Notes: generated by a model not told the origin, from the sequence alone. Shown: positions 16,811 to 25,758, counted from the first letter of the stretch. The stretch: 64,000 nt of DNA from Paenibacillus sp. FSL R10-2734 (GCF_037963865.1 NZ_CP150170.1:5642001-5706000), one strand, 5' to 3'. Numbers and translations: made by a program.

Positions 16811-17812
16811 TTAATATTTATCTACAACCGCTCCGAGAACTGCCGTATTTACATATGGCTTTCCTCTAAGACTTTGCAGCTCCTTCGCAGTTCCAGTAAC
16901 GACGACTCCGAGTAGCTGTACGTCACTGGCATCCGGCGCTACTTTATTTTTTTTCAAATAATTCGAGATCCTCTCAAACTCTCCGTAATACTTGCCCTTC
17001 TTCTGAAGCCCAAATGCTAGTGATTGTAAAAAATCCTCTGGTTTCGGTTTAAATAGCCCTTCCCATTTGACGCCATAACCATATACTTGTCTCGCTGATT
17101 CCGGCAACGCGTATTTATTTGGACTACTATCGTTCGAGATAAATTCAAGTTTTTTCTTGTTGTCATACGTATCCACCCAATACCAAGTCTGCGTCAATTC
17201 TGTTGGCAGCATTTTCTCTACTTCGGCTTGTGTATAGCCTTTATCAAACGAGACGGCCATCTCTACCAGCTTGCCAGGTTCCATTTGTTCGAGCGCAGGC
17301 AGGTCATTCAGTACTTTTCCGTTGTAATTCACTCCTGGCACATAAAACATCATTTCTCGCTGTCCATTTTGACTATTATATCCTCGGTAATATTCATAAT
17401 TTTGGCTTGTCATAACTGGATCAGGAACATTAATACTAGAGTATCCCCTATTAAGCAGAGAAAAACGACTGCTCATACTAAAATCCAGCTTTTTAGTATC
17501 CCACACGACAGGTACACCCTCAACAACCTTGTAAGTACTCAGTTCAACTTTGCCCGATAAAAAGCCTAGATCCAGCTCAGTTCTCAACTCATGAAGGTTA
17601 GGACTACTAATTTCCATCATGATCCTTTCCTCATCCAGTCCACGCATCGCTAACCAGCTTGTCAGATGGGCATTACCCAACATCCCGCCGAACAACACTA
17701 TAATTGTCACAACCAGAGAAATGATCGTATTACGAATCATTGTTTTTCGTTTTGCTTTCTTAATTACTTTTGAAAGGTTCTGATCATCCTTTTCTTCCCA
17801 TGGTGCTGTCAT
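16811..17812 (-). CDS. Membrane-bound anti-sigma factor (sigma regulator N/C-domain type)
   Basis: A 333-residue protein. The basic cytoplasmic N-terminus (about 1-25) leads to one membrane span (TIISLVVTIIVLFGGMLG) and a long extracytoplasmic domain. This arrangement fits proteins with a sigma-factor-regulator N-terminal domain and a conserved C-terminal domain that hold ECF sigma factors at the membrane. Its start overlaps the sigma gene stop by 4 bp (ATGA), implying translational coupling and equal dosage. The signal it senses is unknown. Confidence 0.85.
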   Translation of the reverse strand: MTAPWEEKDDQNLSKVIKKAKRKTMIRNTIISLVVTIIVLFGGMLGNAHLTSWLAMRGLDEERIMMEISSPNLHELRTELDLGFLSGKVELSTYKVVEGVPVVWDTKKLDFSMSSRFSLLNRGYSSINVPDPVMTSQNYEYYRGYNSQNGQREMMFYVPGVNYNGKVLNDLPALEQMEPGKLVEMAVSFDKGYTQAEVEKMLPTELTQTWYWVDTYDNKKKLEFISNDSSPNKYALPESARQVYGYGVKWEGLFKPKPEDFLQSLAFGLQKKGKYYGEFERISNYLKKNKVAPDASDVQLLGVVVTGTAKELQSLRGKPYVNTAVLGAVVDKY

Positions 17813-18300
17813 TCCGCTTCACCTCTATACTTTTTTTGAAATTGCTTGCGGGCGCGAAACAATGCCGACTTGACTGTATCCGTCGTGATCCCAAGAAGCT
17901 CAGCGATCTCTTCGTAAGACAACTCCAGCTCGTACTTCATGATAATGAGTTGCTTATGGAGTGGAAGCAGTTCCGCAAGAACGCGGTCGATATCTTCCCG
18001 TTTTTCTTTTAACAGCAAATGATCCTCCGGCAGTTCCATGTCTGGCACATCCACATCATCAATAGGAATGACTATCCGCTTGCTGCGGCGGCACAAATCA
18101 TAATAACGATTAATCGCAACCTTATATAGCCATGCACTGAATTTGTTCTCATCAATGGAGTCGATGTACAAAAGTGCCTTATACACCGTATCCTGTACGA
18201 TATCTTCCGCGTCGGCTGCAGGTGCCCCGAGACGAATCAAGTATTTTTGGATTTCTAGCATTTTCGGTTGAAGTATCTGATGTAGCTGCCCGGGCTTCAT
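17809..18300 (-). CDS. ECF-type RNA polymerase sigma factor
   Basis: A 163-residue sigma-70 family member with only regions 2 and 4. Region 2 is seen in DAEDIVQDTVYKALLYID and KFSAWLYKVAINRYYDLCRR; region 4 in PLHKQLIIMKYELELSYEEIAELLGITTDTVKSALFRARKQF. The linker is rich in Asp and Pro. Ribosome site GGGAGG sits before the ATG. The gene is cotranscribed with its anti-sigma partner, and a possible self-recognised promoter (AAC-N16-CGT) lies just upstream. The regulon is not known. Confidence 0.92.
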   Translation of the reverse strand: MKPGQLHQILQPKMLEIQKYLIRLGAPAADAEDIVQDTVYKALLYIDSIDENKFSAWLYKVAINRYYDLCRRSKRIVIPIDDVDVPDMELPEDHLLLKEKREDIDRVLAELLPLHKQLIIMKYELELSYEEIAELLGITTDTVKSALFRARKQFQKKYRGEAE

Positions 18301-18321
18301 CCTGCACCTCCCTTCGTATGT

Positions 18322-18348
18322 ATAACGATTGAGTTCTCGGAAAGTTAG
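18322..18348 (-). promoter_or_regulatory. Candidate autoregulatory ECF promoter
   Basis: On the minus strand, TAAC, then exactly 16 nt, then CGTTAT. This matches the general Bacilli ECF pattern AAC-N16-CGT and would start transcription 5-15 nt before the ribosome site of the sigma gene. Confidence 0.45.
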
Positions 18349-18373
18349 CTGGTCGTGTAAAAAAACATATAAA

Positions 18374-18407
18374 AGAAAAAACGGCTGCCTAAGAAAGACA
18401 TGCCGTC
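18374..18407 (-). terminator. Terminator of the SLH protein gene
   Basis: Minus-strand stem ACGGC(A)TGTCT/AGGCAGCCGT followed by six T residues, 38 bp past the stop. Confidence 0.8.
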
Positions 18408-18445
18408 AAAACTAATTGATGAATAAAGCTCCGTACAATTCACTA

Positions 18446-19714
18446 TTAATCCCTAGGGTACTGTGCTTGTTGAGCTGTAGATATCAGTATGCTTTCAACT
18501 TTCAGCGATTGTTTATCAATACCAAACCCTATACAGAACCCATTCTCCATATTCTCTATCTCGAAAGGTGACAACCTTGGCTCATACACTCCATCATTGT
18601 TCTCAAACCAGTAACTCACTACAATCCCATAATTGTTACTCACTGCAACGTATGTACCATATGCCTTTAGCACATCTGCCATTGTACTTACTCCAGGCCG
18701 AATATTTCCAAATGTACCTGTGCGGATAGGCCCCCCCTTTTCAACATCTGTGTCTATCTTCCATGAATCTAGTCGACCTGCTGTATCATAATGTACAGAT
18801 ATCTCGTTATACATTTCATAGTTGAACACATCTTGGCCTGTTGAATCCCCGTAGTGCTTCTCAACTAACCCTCTTGAACTACCAAAATCAATAAAAAGAT
18901 TACGTCCACTGTCAGCTATTCCAAAATCACGATCAGAAACCGGAAATGTTTCAAAATCCTTCAAGCCTGTACCCTGTTCCGGTAACGGAGGCAATAGCTT
19001 ACGCTCCGATCGTTCTTCTGGACGAGGACTTACGGTATAAACTCCCTTAAGCTTGAGCATTCTCATCCACTCTATAGCCTCTACTCTTGTAAGCGGGACG
19101 TTTCCTCTGAATCCAGCTAAAGTTGGCTCATTGGGAAGTGGAAGTAACTCATTCCCCAGCAGATAAATCACTGAATCCACTTCGTTGTAATTCACTCCTA
19201 GACCGGAAGCAACTAACCTTGCAGCGTTCATTCTTGTAATTGGGGTAAATCTTGCCACTTGATACTGAAGCCCAGTAACGGGATGTTTCCACATCTTAGC
19301 CATTCTATACGGTGCAGCTGTCCACTCTTCACCAAAGCTAGTAGCCTTTGGATATCCGTAAGAAAGATAATACAATTTCAGAAATTCCGCTTCTGTAATG
19401 GACTGATCTGGGCGGAAGCTACCATCCTCATAACCAACCATGAATTGGCTGCCTATCGCCCACCATACCAACGTCTTTGCCCAATGATTTTGAAGATCAG
19501 GGAACAATCTAGCTTTCGGATCCTCCTCATAGTCCTCGTCGCCTTCCTCGTCTACTTCTTCATATACTCCTGTATTCTCAGGTGTTATTGTGTCAGCATT
19601 AACGCTATAACTCGCATTTCCGCATATTACAATAGCTCCTGTAATAAGACTTAATACCAATAGCTTTGTCATCTTCAACTGTAACAATCCCTTCGCGAAT
19701 ATATATTTTTCCAA
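18446..19714 (-). CDS. S-layer homology (SLH) domain protein
   Basis: A secreted, wall-attached protein of 422 residues, or 408 if it starts at the ATG at 19672. A signal peptide (MTKLLVLSLITGAIVICG) is followed by a very acidic stretch (EEVDEEGDEDYEED). SLH modules occupy about residues 70-235 (HWAKTLVWWAIGSQFMVGYEDGSFRPDQSITEAEFLKLY, then two weaker repeats). SLH domains bind pyruvylated secondary wall polymer. The C-terminal 180 residues resemble a small beta-rich domain I do not recognise. The longer start is TTG without a convincing ribosome site. The gene lies upstream of the ECF pair but is separated from it by a terminator. Confidence 0.85.
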   Translation of the reverse strand: MEKYIFAKGLLQLKMTKLLVLSLITGAIVICGNASYSVNADTITPENTGVYEEVDEEGDEDYEEDPKARLFPDLQNHWAKTLVWWAIGSQFMVGYEDGSFRPDQSITEAEFLKLYYLSYGYPKATSFGEEWTAAPYRMAKMWKHPVTGLQYQVARFTPITRMNAARLVASGLGVNYNEVDSVIYLLGNELLPLPNEPTLAGFRGNVPLTRVEAIEWMRMLKLKGVYTVSPRPEERSERKLLPPLPEQGTGLKDFETFPVSDRDFGIADSGRNLFIDFGSSRGLVEKHYGDSTGQDVFNYEMYNEISVHYDTAGRLDSWKIDTDVEKGGPIRTGTFGNIRPGVSTMADVLKAYGTYVAVSNNYGIVVSYWFENNDGVYEPRLSPFEIENMENGFCIGFGIDKQSLKVESILISTAQQAQYPRD

Positions 19715-19881
19715 TTAAAGATCAATATGTATATTCCCCTTCTACTGTTACTATCGGGTGAATTGCAGAAATTCTAAATTAACTTCGCAAAAAAATCCCC
19801 CTTAAAAATTCGTTATACAAATTAAATGCATTCGATTATGATTTCGCTATGTTTTATACTTTGAAAATCGGAGGGATTGGT

Positions 19882-20397
19882 ATGTCTAGTAAGAGCAATG
19901 TAAGAATAGAACAATTACTAACAATTGAAGAATCTATTGATGAGCTTTCAGAGCTCCTAATACAAGTTGTGGAGGATGGAGCCTCCATTGGTTTCTTACC
20001 TCCGTTAGATCCATCAGCTGCTACATTATATTGGCAAAATGTCTTGGCTCCCGATGTTATCCTTTTTCTCGCAAAAATGAATGACATCATCGCCGGAAGC
20101 GTACAACTACATTTATGTACAAAACCAAATGGAAGCCACCGAGCCGAAATCGCAAAGCTAATGACACACCCCAATTATCGCCGTAATGGGATTGCTCGTT
20201 CACTAATGCAACAGGCTGAAGAAAGAGCTAAGCAGGAAGAGCGGAAGTTATTAGTGCTTGATACAAGAGAAGGTGACCCATCCAACCTCCTTTATACTTC
20301 AATGGGCTACATACAAGCGGGACGTATTCCGAGCTTTGCTATATCAGCTAATGGTGAATTACATGCGACGATCTTTTATTATAGGATCATTGGCTAG
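19882..20397 (+). CDS. GNAT family N-acetyltransferase
   Basis: A 171-residue acetyl-CoA-dependent transferase. Motif A is visible as EIAKLMTHPNYRRNGIARSLMQQAE (the RRNGIA loop binds CoA pyrophosphate), followed by LLVLDTREGDPSNLLYTSMGY of motif B. The ATG at 19882 has CGGAGGG at 6 nt and is preferred over the in-frame ATG at 19849. The C-terminal strand (HATIFYYRIIG) closes the fold. The substrate is unknown and no cluster is implied. Confidence 0.9.
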   Translation: MSSKSNVRIEQLLTIEESIDELSELLIQVVEDGASIGFLPPLDPSAATLYWQNVLAPDVILFLAKMNDIIAGSVQLHLCTKPNGSHRAEIAKLMTHPNYRRNGIARSLMQQAEERAKQEERKLLVLDTREGDPSNLLYTSMGYIQAGRIPSFAISANGELHATIFYYRIIG

Positions 20398-20431
20398 ACA
20401 TTTTGAACTTTAAAACATTCTAAAAGGAAAA

Positions 20432-20603
20432 GTGGCGGAGGGGAAGTTTGGAACTGTAGGAGCGATAGCGCCCGCCTGAAAGCTTTCCGTAGGAAAGCTC
20501 GCTTCAGAAGCATGGGCTGTCACCGGATTTCAACCGTGAAACAAAGTATATAATCAAGAAAATTGGGGACAACAGCGGCCGGAAGTCCAAACATTCACCG
20601 CAG
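20432..20603. ncRNA. Structured intergenic element with inverted ends
   Basis: A roughly 170-bp GC-richer block in an AT-rich gap. The ends are related in inverted orientation (GGCGGAGGGGAAGTTTGGA at the left; GTCCAAACATTCACCGC at the right). Inside, AGCTTTCC-GTA-GGAAAGCT is a perfect hairpin (20481-20499) nested within CTGAA/TTCAG and GCCC/GGGC pairings, and CGGATTTCAACCG forms a second short stem. There is no ORF. It could be a small RNA or a non-autonomous repeat, and it accounts for most of the 20398-20715 gap. Confidence 0.45.
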
Positions 20604-20715
20604 TCACGTAACTACCTTAATAGAAAAATCTTAAGTTCATCTAATATAGACATTTACGAAACACCAAGTTATAGTATTAACAACACTTTTAATAACCATT
20701 TTCAAAAGTCTAGAG

Positions 20716-21756
20716 GTGAATAAAATAACCCAAATCGCAAACAATTCTATTCGTGTTAAAAAGATAAATCAGGAGCTTATCAAGCAAGCCTTGAAGTCGA
20801 TGAAAGAAGGAACCAAATCAACGATCGCAAGCGCCACCGGGTTAAGTATTGCCACCTGCGGAAATATCTTGAATGAACTTATGGAGACCGGTGAAGTCAT
20901 TGAGACTGAGCTAGAAGCTTCGAATGGAGGTCGACCAGCTCGAAGATTTATCTATAATGTCGATTTCTCCTATATCGCATGTATCTATGCCAAAATCGAA
21001 GATGGTCAGCAATCCTTAACCTACGCAGTGACCAATTCTGTCGGCGAACGTGTGGATGATGGATATATGAAGCTTGAGTGTATTGACGCAGTAACCATTG
21101 ATCATTTAGTAGGTACACTAATTCAAGCCTATAACAACATCAAGGCAATTGGTATTGGAATCCCCGGACTGGTCCACAGAGGTGTCATCAATATTTGTGA
21201 TATCAAGACCTTAATTGATGCTCCTTTAGAATCACTGCTGAGAGAGAAATACGAGGTTGAAGTCACCGTCGAAAATGATATGAATCTGACCGTTTACGGA
21301 TTCTATAAACAACAGGATTACGAAGAGGATAAGACCATCGTCGTGCTGACCTTTATCAAAGGCGCCTTTCCAGGTGCAGGAATGATGATCGACGGGCATA
21401 TTCACAAAGGTAATACTAGATTCGCGGGCGAAGTCTCATTTTTACCGTTTGGAATCTCGCGTGAGGAGCAATTCATTCGTTTAGGGCAGACGGAAACGTT
21501 TATCCCCTTGGCAGCTCATACCATCTCTTCATTGACGGCAGTTATTAACCCTGAGACTATAGCGCTCACAGGCGAGCAAGTTAGACAAGAGGATGTGCCA
21601 CAAATCTATCAACATTGTCTGGAATTCATTCCAGAAGAGCATATGCCTCACCTAATTGTGCTGGATCACCCTGATGATTATTACATGAACGGATTAATTG
21701 CGATCACGCTGGAAAGTTTGACCTATTCGTTGCAACTGGTTGAGAAGCGTCGGTAA
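20716..21756 (+). CDS. ROK family transcriptional regulator
   Basis: A 346-residue sugar-responsive repressor of the NagC/XylR type. The N-terminal winged helix (about 15-75: IKQALKSMKEGTKSTIASATGLSIATCGNILNELMETGEV) is followed by the ASKHA-fold sugar-binding domain (GIGIPGLVHRGVI, VENDMNLTVYGFY, GAGMMIDGHIHKG, FAGEVSFLPFG). The usual ROK zinc cluster (CxCGxxGC) is not present, so it is probably not a kinase. The annotated GTG at 20716 overlaps the likely ribosome site AGAGGTGA; the in-frame ATA at 20725 sits at normal spacing. It leads an apparent operon with an acetyltransferase and a transporter. Confidence 0.88.
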   Translation: MNKITQIANNSIRVKKINQELIKQALKSMKEGTKSTIASATGLSIATCGNILNELMETGEVIETELEASNGGRPARRFIYNVDFSYIACIYAKIEDGQQSLTYAVTNSVGERVDDGYMKLECIDAVTIDHLVGTLIQAYNNIKAIGIGIPGLVHRGVINICDIKTLIDAPLESLLREKYEVEVTVENDMNLTVYGFYKQQDYEEDKTIVVLTFIKGAFPGAGMMIDGHIHKGNTRFAGEVSFLPFGISREEQFIRLGQTETFIPLAAHTISSLTAVINPETIALTGEQVRQEDVPQIYQHCLEFIPEEHMPHLIVLDHPDDYYMNGLIAITLESLTYSLQLVEKRR

Positions 21757-21826
21757 GAATTTGTCTATTGCCCTAGCATTTGCATCATGGATCTAAAACA
21801 AACAAGAACATCAGGAGGAATCACGA

Positions 21827-22444
21827 ATGGCAACAAACAAAGAGAATATGATTGCAGGAAAGCTCTACATGGCTGGTGGTGAAGAATTAGCTAGAGACAG
21901 TAAAAGATCCAGAATGCTTACCCGTTTATTTAACAATACAACGGAAGAACAAGGCGAATATAGAGTAGAATTACTTAAGCAATTATTCGAGTCTACGGGC
22001 AAATCATTGCATGTTGAGCCGCCTTTCCGCTGTGATTATGGTAGCAATATTACCGTCGGGAATAACTTTTACGCTAATTTTGACTGCATTATCCTTGACG
22101 TAGCAAAAGTAACTATAGGTGAGAATGTTCTCTTTGGGCCCAGAGTAGGCGTATATACCGCTGGCCATCCCATTGATACGGACGTTCGTATTAGTATGCT
22201 CGAATTTGGTACACCGATTACCATTGGAAACAATGTGTGGGTTGGCGGAAATGCCGTAATCAATCCTGGGGTAAATATCGGCAACAATGTAATCATCGGC
22301 GCAGGTTCAGTCGTAACTAAAGATATCCCTGACAATGTAATTGCGGTGGGGAACCCTTGCAGAGTGCTAAGAGAAATTACTGAGGATGATAAACAACACT
22401 GGGAAAAGCTTAAAGAAGAGTATTACAGAGACACCGAGCAATAA
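21827..22444 (+). CDS. Sugar O-acetyltransferase (maltose/galactoside acetyltransferase type)
   Basis: A 205-residue trimeric left-handed beta-helix enzyme that transfers acetyl from acetyl-CoA to a sugar. The N-terminal helical Mac domain (KENMIAGKLYMAGGEELARD) and hexapeptide repeats (ITVGNNFYANFDCIILD, VTIGENVLFGP, ITIGNNVWVGGNAVINPGVNIG) are clear. The catalytic His is in YTAGHPID. Ribosome site AGGAGG precedes the ATG. It lies between a ROK regulator and an MFS transporter, fitting the common idea that acetylation marks non-metabolised sugars for export. Confidence 0.93.
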   Translation: MATNKENMIAGKLYMAGGEELARDSKRSRMLTRLFNNTTEEQGEYRVELLKQLFESTGKSLHVEPPFRCDYGSNITVGNNFYANFDCIILDVAKVTIGENVLFGPRVGVYTAGHPIDTDVRISMLEFGTPITIGNNVWVGGNAVINPGVNIGNNVIIGAGSVVTKDIPDNVIAVGNPCRVLREITEDDKQHWEKLKEEYYRDTEQ

Positions 22445-22471
22445 AGATACCCGATTCTGGAGGTTCTCAAG

Positions 22472-23710
22472 TTGAAAAAGCGCTTTGGCGGATTTAATAA
22501 GATTTATGCCATGCAATTGGCAACGATCTTTTTGGGGTTTATTGTGTTTGGGATATCAGAAAATATTAAAGGGCCAGCCATTCCAAGAATTCAGTTTGAC
22601 TTTAGTCTGGATGAAAAGCAGCTAGGTACCCTGTTATCCCTAAACGCACTAGGGTATTTGATCGCCTGTTCCTTTACAGCTGTATTGGTTCGTAAGTGGG
22701 GGATCAAGGCTGTCAGTATTATCGCTTTCGCATCCATGGTATTCTCAGGCGTTCTAATTTACATCTCCCATAGCTATCCCCTCTTCTCGGCTTCATACTT
22801 CCTGATGTATATCGGAAACGGAATGCTTGAGATTGGACTTGCCATTCTGGGAGCACGTATCTTCGTTAAAAATACCGGGACTATGATGAACTTATCCCAT
22901 TTCTTTTATGGGTTTAGTTCCACGTTAGCTCCGCTGCTAGCAACAGGGTTAATGACAGTAAGTGTATTCGGTCATACACTTGATTGGCGCGGGATGTATC
23001 TAATTATGCTTAGCCTTTCTTTGCTACCTATTCTATTTGCTTTACGGAGTACGTTTCCGGGTGACGATCTTCCGCATGAGGACCGAATTCCATTAAAAAC
23101 GCTGGTCCGTGATCCGGCTTTGTGGCTAATGGTTCTTATCCTTTCCTTCGGGGTTGTGTCGGAGCTTGCCGTAGGCGGATGGCTCGTAAACTTCCTTGAA
23201 AAAGCATATGAGTGGGATACCGTCACAGCTTCTGGAATGCTGTCCACCTTCTTTCTCTGTTTCTCGTTAGCAAGGCTCTTGCTTGGACCGGTAACAGATA
23301 AAATTGGATTCAATCTATCGCTCATCATCTTTTCAGCCTTCTCTGCCCTGTGCACATTTGCCGCAATTTTGGGTGGAGAAAAGCTCGCCTTTCTATTCGC
23401 CGCAGCAGGCATTGGGATTGCGATGATTTATCCTACGGTTATGGCTTTTATCGCAAAGAGATATCCGCATGGTAGCGACACTGCCATCACATTTACAGTT
23501 ACATTAATGGGTGTGGGCAGCGTGATTGGTAACTATGCTATAGGTGCAGTGATCGAAGGTGTGAAACGGCTTTACGGTGCAGAGTCGCAAACAGGCTTGC
23601 TACGTGGACTTCAAGCAGGATATGGCTTTATTGGATTATGTGCGGCGATATGCGCAATATCCGGTTGTGTGCTGTATCGTTATTTACATCGTCGCCAAGA
23701 ACTTATCTAG
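22472..23710 (+). CDS. MFS transporter (sugar permease-like)
   Basis: A 412-residue integral membrane protein with twelve predicted spans in two halves. Family marks include LLSLNALGYLIACSF with VRKWGIKAV in loop 2-3, and LARLLLGPVTDKIGF in loop 8-9. The overall look is that of FucP-like sugar permeases. The start is TTG with CTGGAGG at 8 nt. It is the last gene of the ROK-acetyltransferase-MFS operon, followed by a strong terminator. A decayed copy of its 3' part survives at 27763-27865. Confidence 0.9.
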   Translation: MKKRFGGFNKIYAMQLATIFLGFIVFGISENIKGPAIPRIQFDFSLDEKQLGTLLSLNALGYLIACSFTAVLVRKWGIKAVSIIAFASMVFSGVLIYISHSYPLFSASYFLMYIGNGMLEIGLAILGARIFVKNTGTMMNLSHFFYGFSSTLAPLLATGLMTVSVFGHTLDWRGMYLIMLSLSLLPILFALRSTFPGDDLPHEDRIPLKTLVRDPALWLMVLILSFGVVSELAVGGWLVNFLEKAYEWDTVTASGMLSTFFLCFSLARLLLGPVTDKIGFNLSLIIFSAFSALCTFAAILGGEKLAFLFAAAGIGIAMIYPTVMAFIAKRYPHGSDTAITFTVTLMGVGSVIGNYAIGAVIEGVKRLYGAESQTGLLRGLQAGYGFIGLCAAICAISGCVLYRYLHRRQELI

Positions 23711-23744
23711 AATAGCTGTTGCACTTATTTCTTCCTTCATACAA

Positions 23745-23779
23745 TCAAAACCCTGCCGATTTAATGGCAGGGTTTTTGG
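23745..23779 (+). terminator. Terminator of the ROK/acetyltransferase/MFS operon
   Basis: Perfect stem AAACCCTGCC/GGCAGGGTTT with an 8-nt loop and a T run, 35 bp past the MFS stop. Confidence 0.9.
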
Positions 23780-23844
23780 TTGGACTTTGGTTTCGCACTC
23801 GTTGCTGCACCGGACGGTGTGGTAAAAAGGTCAGCTGTTAAACA

Positions 23845-23997
23845 GAGCTATTGAGCTGTGCGCCGCCGAGCAAACGAGTTGTGAAGCTATTGAGATGTTG
23901 AGCTATTGGGCTTTTGAGCTAATAATCCGTGTAGCTGTGGAACTGTGGAGCTACTGAGTTCTGCGCCACCGAGCAATCCAGCTCCTGTGATATTGTG
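23845..23997 (+). repeat. Two 50-bp direct repeats plus related short words
   Basis: Copies at 23845-23894 and 23948-23997 share GAGCTAYTGAG, TGCGCC-CCGAGCAA and a TATTG-G tail, with about 75 percent identity by eye and a period of 103 bp. Extra GCTATTG words lie between them. There is no ORF or palindromic structure. Together with the family-1 repeat at 24022-24198 this accounts for the 23780-24236 gap. Confidence 0.5.
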
Positions 23998-24021
23998 CTA
24001 TTGACCGACCAAGTTCACCAT

Positions 24022-24198
24022 CGGACTCAGATGACGCTATTTGCTTAAAAAAGGGCAAAATCGAGGTTTTTCGGACTCCAGAGGCGTTATTGAGTTGTTT
24101 TTGCGCAAAAATAGGTGCTTTTTATCCAGATAACGACTCCTGAGTCCGAACGCTCCGCCAAAAGAGGCTAAATCCTGAAATAGCGACTATACAGTCCG
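24022..24198. repeat. Composite intergenic repeat, family 1, copy B (two forward, two inverted units)
   Basis: Forward units CGGACTCAGATGACGCTATT (24022-24042) and CGGACTCCAGAGGCGTTATT (24072-24091) are followed by reversed units at 24130-24148 and 24178-24198. The order, length and spacing match copy A at 1505-1682, with internal sequence diverged. Confidence 0.7.
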
Positions 24199-24236
24199 AA
24201 ACATACTGCATGCATATATCGAGCCTATCCAGACAC

Positions 24237-24989
24237 TTATTGCAGCTCAACCATCAGCTCCATTATTTTCCTGAAAATTTGTTCTTCTTCATTGCTCACC
24301 TTTTCCGTTGCCAATTCACCAAGCACTGTGTGCTCTCCAACACAAACTGAGTGAGCCGAATGTCTAAACATTTCTATGTCGTTAGCATCGTTACCAAAAG
24401 CGATAAATTGCTGAGGTTCTATGCCTAATTGTTGTAGTCCGGTCCATTTATTTACGCCTTTAGGGCTAATATCAATAATGTCCTCTTGGCCATGACGGTA
24501 AATTACAATAGGTAATTTATGTAGCTGATCTAATAACTGTTCACCGTTCAGACTACTCAAAATAACTACTTTTACAAGCTCCTCCAGCTCAGCTGGACTA
24601 ACATTTTTGGCGCGTTGTTCCGGGTCTACATTTCTCCGAATGGGATGGTCCTCAGTACCCGAATACGCATAGTCCCAGTGGCTGTCAATCAAATAAGCTG
24701 CATCGAATTCTTCGATTAATTTCAAGATGTTGTCTGAGGTCTGCGGGTCAAAATGTATTGTCGAAATAACCTTTCCACCCCTTGCTATAAACGCGCCATT
24801 CCCGCCAACTATTGAAAAATGGTGCATATGGGCAGGTAACACTGGCAATAAATCACGAATAGGTCTGGCAGACGCAAAAATGACCTCATGTCCTTTTTCA
24901 ATAAGTGCGTCCAAAGCTTGTACGATTCGTTCACTCAAAGGTTTGCCGCTAAAACAAATGGTTCCATCTAAGTCAAAAATAAATTTCAT
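24237..24989 (-). CDS. HAD-IIB (Cof-type) phosphatase
   Basis: A 250-residue soluble phosphatase. Motif I is FIFDLDGTICF (Asp6, Asp8), motif II is in VIFASARPIRDLL, motif III has the Lys of GVNKWTGLQQLG, and motif IV is FGNDANDIEMFRHS. The cap insertion between motifs II and III is of the Cof/SPP type. Ribosome site GGGGAGG precedes the ATG. It is divergent from a Crp-like regulator across 79 bp. It probably acts on phosphosugars or similar metabolites; the substrate is not known. Confidence 0.92.
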   Translation of the reverse strand: MKFIFDLDGTICFSGKPLSERIVQALDALIEKGHEVIFASARPIRDLLPVLPAHMHHFSIVGGNGAFIARGGKVISTIHFDPQTSDNILKLIEEFDAAYLIDSHWDYAYSGTEDHPIRRNVDPEQRAKNVSPAELEELVKVVILSSLNGEQLLDQLHKLPIVIYRHGQEDIIDISPKGVNKWTGLQQLGIEPQQFIAFGNDANDIEMFRHSAHSVCVGEHTVLGELATEKVSNEEEQIFRKIMELMVELQ

Positions 24990-25068
24990 GTCTATATCCT
25001 CCCCTTTTTCTCTATCATACCGAGTTCATATATAATAGAAAGGACCGATGTCCAAAAAGGAGTAAGCT

Positions 25069-25758
25069 ATGAAAACTATTCAGGAACCAAAACTTATATC
25101 ACATTATATTACACAATTTAATCTAGATCAGGTTTTCCCTGAATCAAAATATTCTTTGATCCATTTACGTATCTACGAGCAGAATGAGATTATTTTACGT
25201 GAGGGCGATGAGCTGGACGGAATTTATTTTCAAGTTGAGGGGCGTACAAAGGTTTCTTCTAGTGTGGGGACAGGAAAATCCTTGTTATTACGTCTCTGCT
25301 CACCCTTGTCGTTATTTGGAGATATTGAGTTCGTACAAGAGGTTGTCGTCCAATCACAAGTAGAAGCCGTACATCAAACCACCCTCTTATTTGTCCCAAA
25401 ACAAAAGGTTGAATCTGACCTAATGGATAACCACAGCTTTAAAGACTTATTGCTGAAACATCTTTCTTACAAGCTTCTAACCTGCACATCCGCATCACGA
25501 ACGAACTTACTTGGCGCTGTAGAGGAACGACTCGCAAGTTATTTATTAACGATACAGCTTCAACGGGAGTTTGGAAAAGAAATTCAGACGCCTTATATTC
25601 CAGATATAGCCTCTTTAATTGGAACTACACCCCGCCACTTAAACCGTGTCATTCAAAGACTGACCGACATGGAAATATTATATAAAGTTAAACAAGAAAT
25701 TATTGTGCTCGATTGGGACCGTCTGGATGAAATGTCTAACGGAATACGTTATGAGTAG
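25069..25758 (+). CDS. Crp/Fnr family transcriptional regulator (YeiL-like)
   Basis: A 229-residue regulator. The cyclic-nucleotide-type beta barrel spans about 25-125 (NEIILREGDELDGIYFQVEGRTKV, SPLSLFGDIEFV). A long helix follows, then a winged helix-turn-helix (IPDIASLIGTTPRHLNRVIQRLTDMEIL). The overall shape matches YeiL, a stationary-phase regulator in enteric bacteria. The cAMP-contact residues of CRP are not all apparent, so the ligand is unclear; cysteines occur only near residues 92 and 142, so an iron-sulphur cluster is unlikely. Ribosome site AAGGAG precedes the ATG. The divergent HAD gene may be a target. Confidence 0.9.
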   Translation: MKTIQEPKLISHYITQFNLDQVFPESKYSLIHLRIYEQNEIILREGDELDGIYFQVEGRTKVSSSVGTGKSLLLRLCSPLSLFGDIEFVQEVVVQSQVEAVHQTTLLFVPKQKVESDLMDNHSFKDLLLKHLSYKLLTCTSASRTNLLGAVEERLASYLLTIQLQREFGKEIQTPYIPDIASLIGTTPRHLNRVIQRLTDMEILYKVKQEIIVLDWDRLDEMSNGIRYE

